NCBI GenBank assembly: GCA_019240375.1
Contig: JAFAYN010000222.1
Location: 1 to 5,865 of the forward strand
Source of the DNA: Gemmatimonadota bacterium
Lineage (GTDB): Bacteria > Gemmatimonadota > Gemmatimonadetes > Longimicrobiales > Longimicrobiaceae
Length of the DNA: 5,865 bases
Reading direction: 5' to 3'
In this document: positions 5,099 through 5,865 of the stretch, one piece after another
How positions within the stretch are numbered: position 1 is the stretch's first letter
How the letters are laid out: every line of letters starts with the position of its first letter
Notes under the pieces: model-generated
What the model was told of the DNA's origin: nothing
Databases searched by the model: none
The model's input: only the letters and a program-made list of their open reading frames with translations
Program-made: the position numbers and the translations under genes

Positions 5099-5865
5099 AT
5101 GCCGACCCTGGAACGACTGTACACGCTGGCGCTGCACGCCGCCCGGCCGCTCTTCCCCCTCCTCGCCCGCGGCGAGGGGAAGCTCGGGCGGGGGATGCGG
5201 GGGCGCGCGGGCGTGCTGGAGCGTATGGAAGCGTGGGCGCGCGCGCAGCGCGACCCGGCCCGGCCGCTGGTCTGGTTCCACGCGCCCAGCGTGGGCGAGG
5301 GATTGCAGGCGCGCGCGGTGGTGGAGGCGTTCCGGGCGCGGCGCCCCGACACGCAGGTGGTCTACACCTTCTTTTCCCCCTCGGCCGAGAAGTTCGCCGC
5401 GACCGTCCCCGCCGACCTCGCCGACTACCTCCCGCTCGACCTCCCGGCGGAGGTGGGGCGCGCGCTGGACGCGCTCCGCCCGGACGTGATCGCCTTTTCC
5501 AAGACGGACGTGTGGCCCACGCTCACCCACGAGGCGCGGCGGCGCGGCGTGCGCCTGGCGATGCTGAGCGGCACCCTCCCCGCCTCCTCGAGTCGCCTTT
5601 CGGGGCCGGCGCGCGCGCTGCTCGCGCCCTCGTACGCTCGGCTCGACCGCGTGGCCGCCATCTCCCCCGCCGACGCGGAGCGCTTCGGTGAGCTGGGGGT
5701 CCCGCCGGAGCGGCGCAGCGTGATGGGGGACGCCCGCTTCGACCAGGTGTGGGCGCGCGCTGCCGCCGCGGACCGCGCCTCCCCCCTCCTCCGCTCCGTC
5801 GCCGACGAGATGCGCCCGACGCTGGTGGCCGGCTCCACCTGGCCGCCGGACGAGGAACGCCTCCT
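5099..5865 (+). CDS. waaA: 3-deoxy-D-manno-octulosonic acid transferase, N-terminal part (3' end cut by window edge)
   Basis: WaaA/KdtA (GT30) transfers Kdo from CMP-Kdo to lipid A precursor at the cytoplasmic face of the inner membrane. The visible 255 residues (family about 420) contain the N-terminal acceptor domain and the beginning of the donor half. Matches are: N-terminal LYTLALHAARPLFPLLARG, typical of the membrane-associated WaaA start; WFHAPSVGEG (59-68), equivalent to HAASVGE with the presumed catalytic Glu at 67; TFFSPSAEKFA (90-100); KTDVWP (135-140) where proteobacterial enzymes have ETELWP; LSGTLPASSS (156-165); AISPADAERFGELGV; GDARFD (210-215) matching GNLKFD; and VAGSTWPPDEE (243-253) matching the ASTHxxEE segment. 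An in-frame TAG at 5087-5089 leaves ATG 5099 as the first usable start. The frame stays open to the window edge. The family call is firm, but the C-terminal CMP-Kdo site is not visible. Confidence 0.93.
   Translation, partial: MPTLERLYTLALHAARPLFPLLARGEGKLGRGMRGRAGVLERMEAWARAQRDPARPLVWFHAPSVGEGLQARAVVEAFRARRPDTQVVYTFFSPSAEKFAATVPADLADYLPLDLPAEVGRALDALRPDVIAFSKTDVWPTLTHEARRRGVRLAMLSGTLPASSSRLSGPARALLAPSYARLDRVAAISPADAERFGELGVPPERRSVMGDARFDQVWARAAAADRASPLLRSVADEMRPTLVAGSTWPPDEERL

Noticed and set aside
4210..5691. A 493-codon plus-strand frame running through the small genes into waaA
   Set aside because: It is out of frame with waaA, antisense to the two paralogous small genes, and its translation is Arg/Ala/Pro/Gly filler.

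Overview
The window is very GC-rich DNA (roughly 70% by eye, not computed) from a Gram-negative bacterium. The clearest pointer to a Gram-negative is the 5' part of a Kdo transferase gene (waaA/kdtA), needed for lipid A-Kdo assembly. Codon use, the G/C-run hairpin repeats and the gene neighbourhood remind me of Gemmatimonadota (Longimicrobium-like). That is inference and cannot be settled from this sequence alone.

Layout. (1) 1-808, minus strand: a two-gene unit with a small Xre-type HTH regulator (521-808) followed by a polytopic membrane protein cut by the window edge (1-470). A near-consensus promoter with an overlapping inverted repeat lies directly before the regulator. (2) 809-956: that promoter, a small palindrome and a 17-bp perfect hairpin just past the uvrA stop. 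(3) 957-3818, minus strand: a complete 953-residue UvrA, the damage-recognition ATPase of nucleotide excision repair. (4) 3819-4324: about 500 bp with no credible gene, carrying the apparent uvrA promoter and three related G/C-run hairpin repeats, one inverted relative to the others. (5) 4325-4962, minus strand: two adjacent small genes encoding single-TM plus coiled-coil proteins that look like diverged tandem duplicates. (6) 4963-5098: a divergent intergenic region rich in one inverted octamer. (7) 5099-5865, plus strand: the first 255 residues of WaaA, cut by the window edge.

The genes do not form one pathway. UvrA (repair) and WaaA (envelope) are housekeeping genes. The regulator/membrane-protein pair and the TM/coiled-coil pair are accessory two-gene modules. 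A shared theme is transcription start architecture: the HTH gene, uvrA and waaA each lack a convincing Shine-Dalgarno site and have a TANNNT-like -10 hexamer ending only 6-7 nt before ATG, which predicts leaderless mRNAs. The two small TM/coiled-coil genes instead have purine-rich ribosome binding sites. The best candidates for something undescribed are the duplicated TM/coiled-coil pair and the self-regulated HTH/membrane-protein module.
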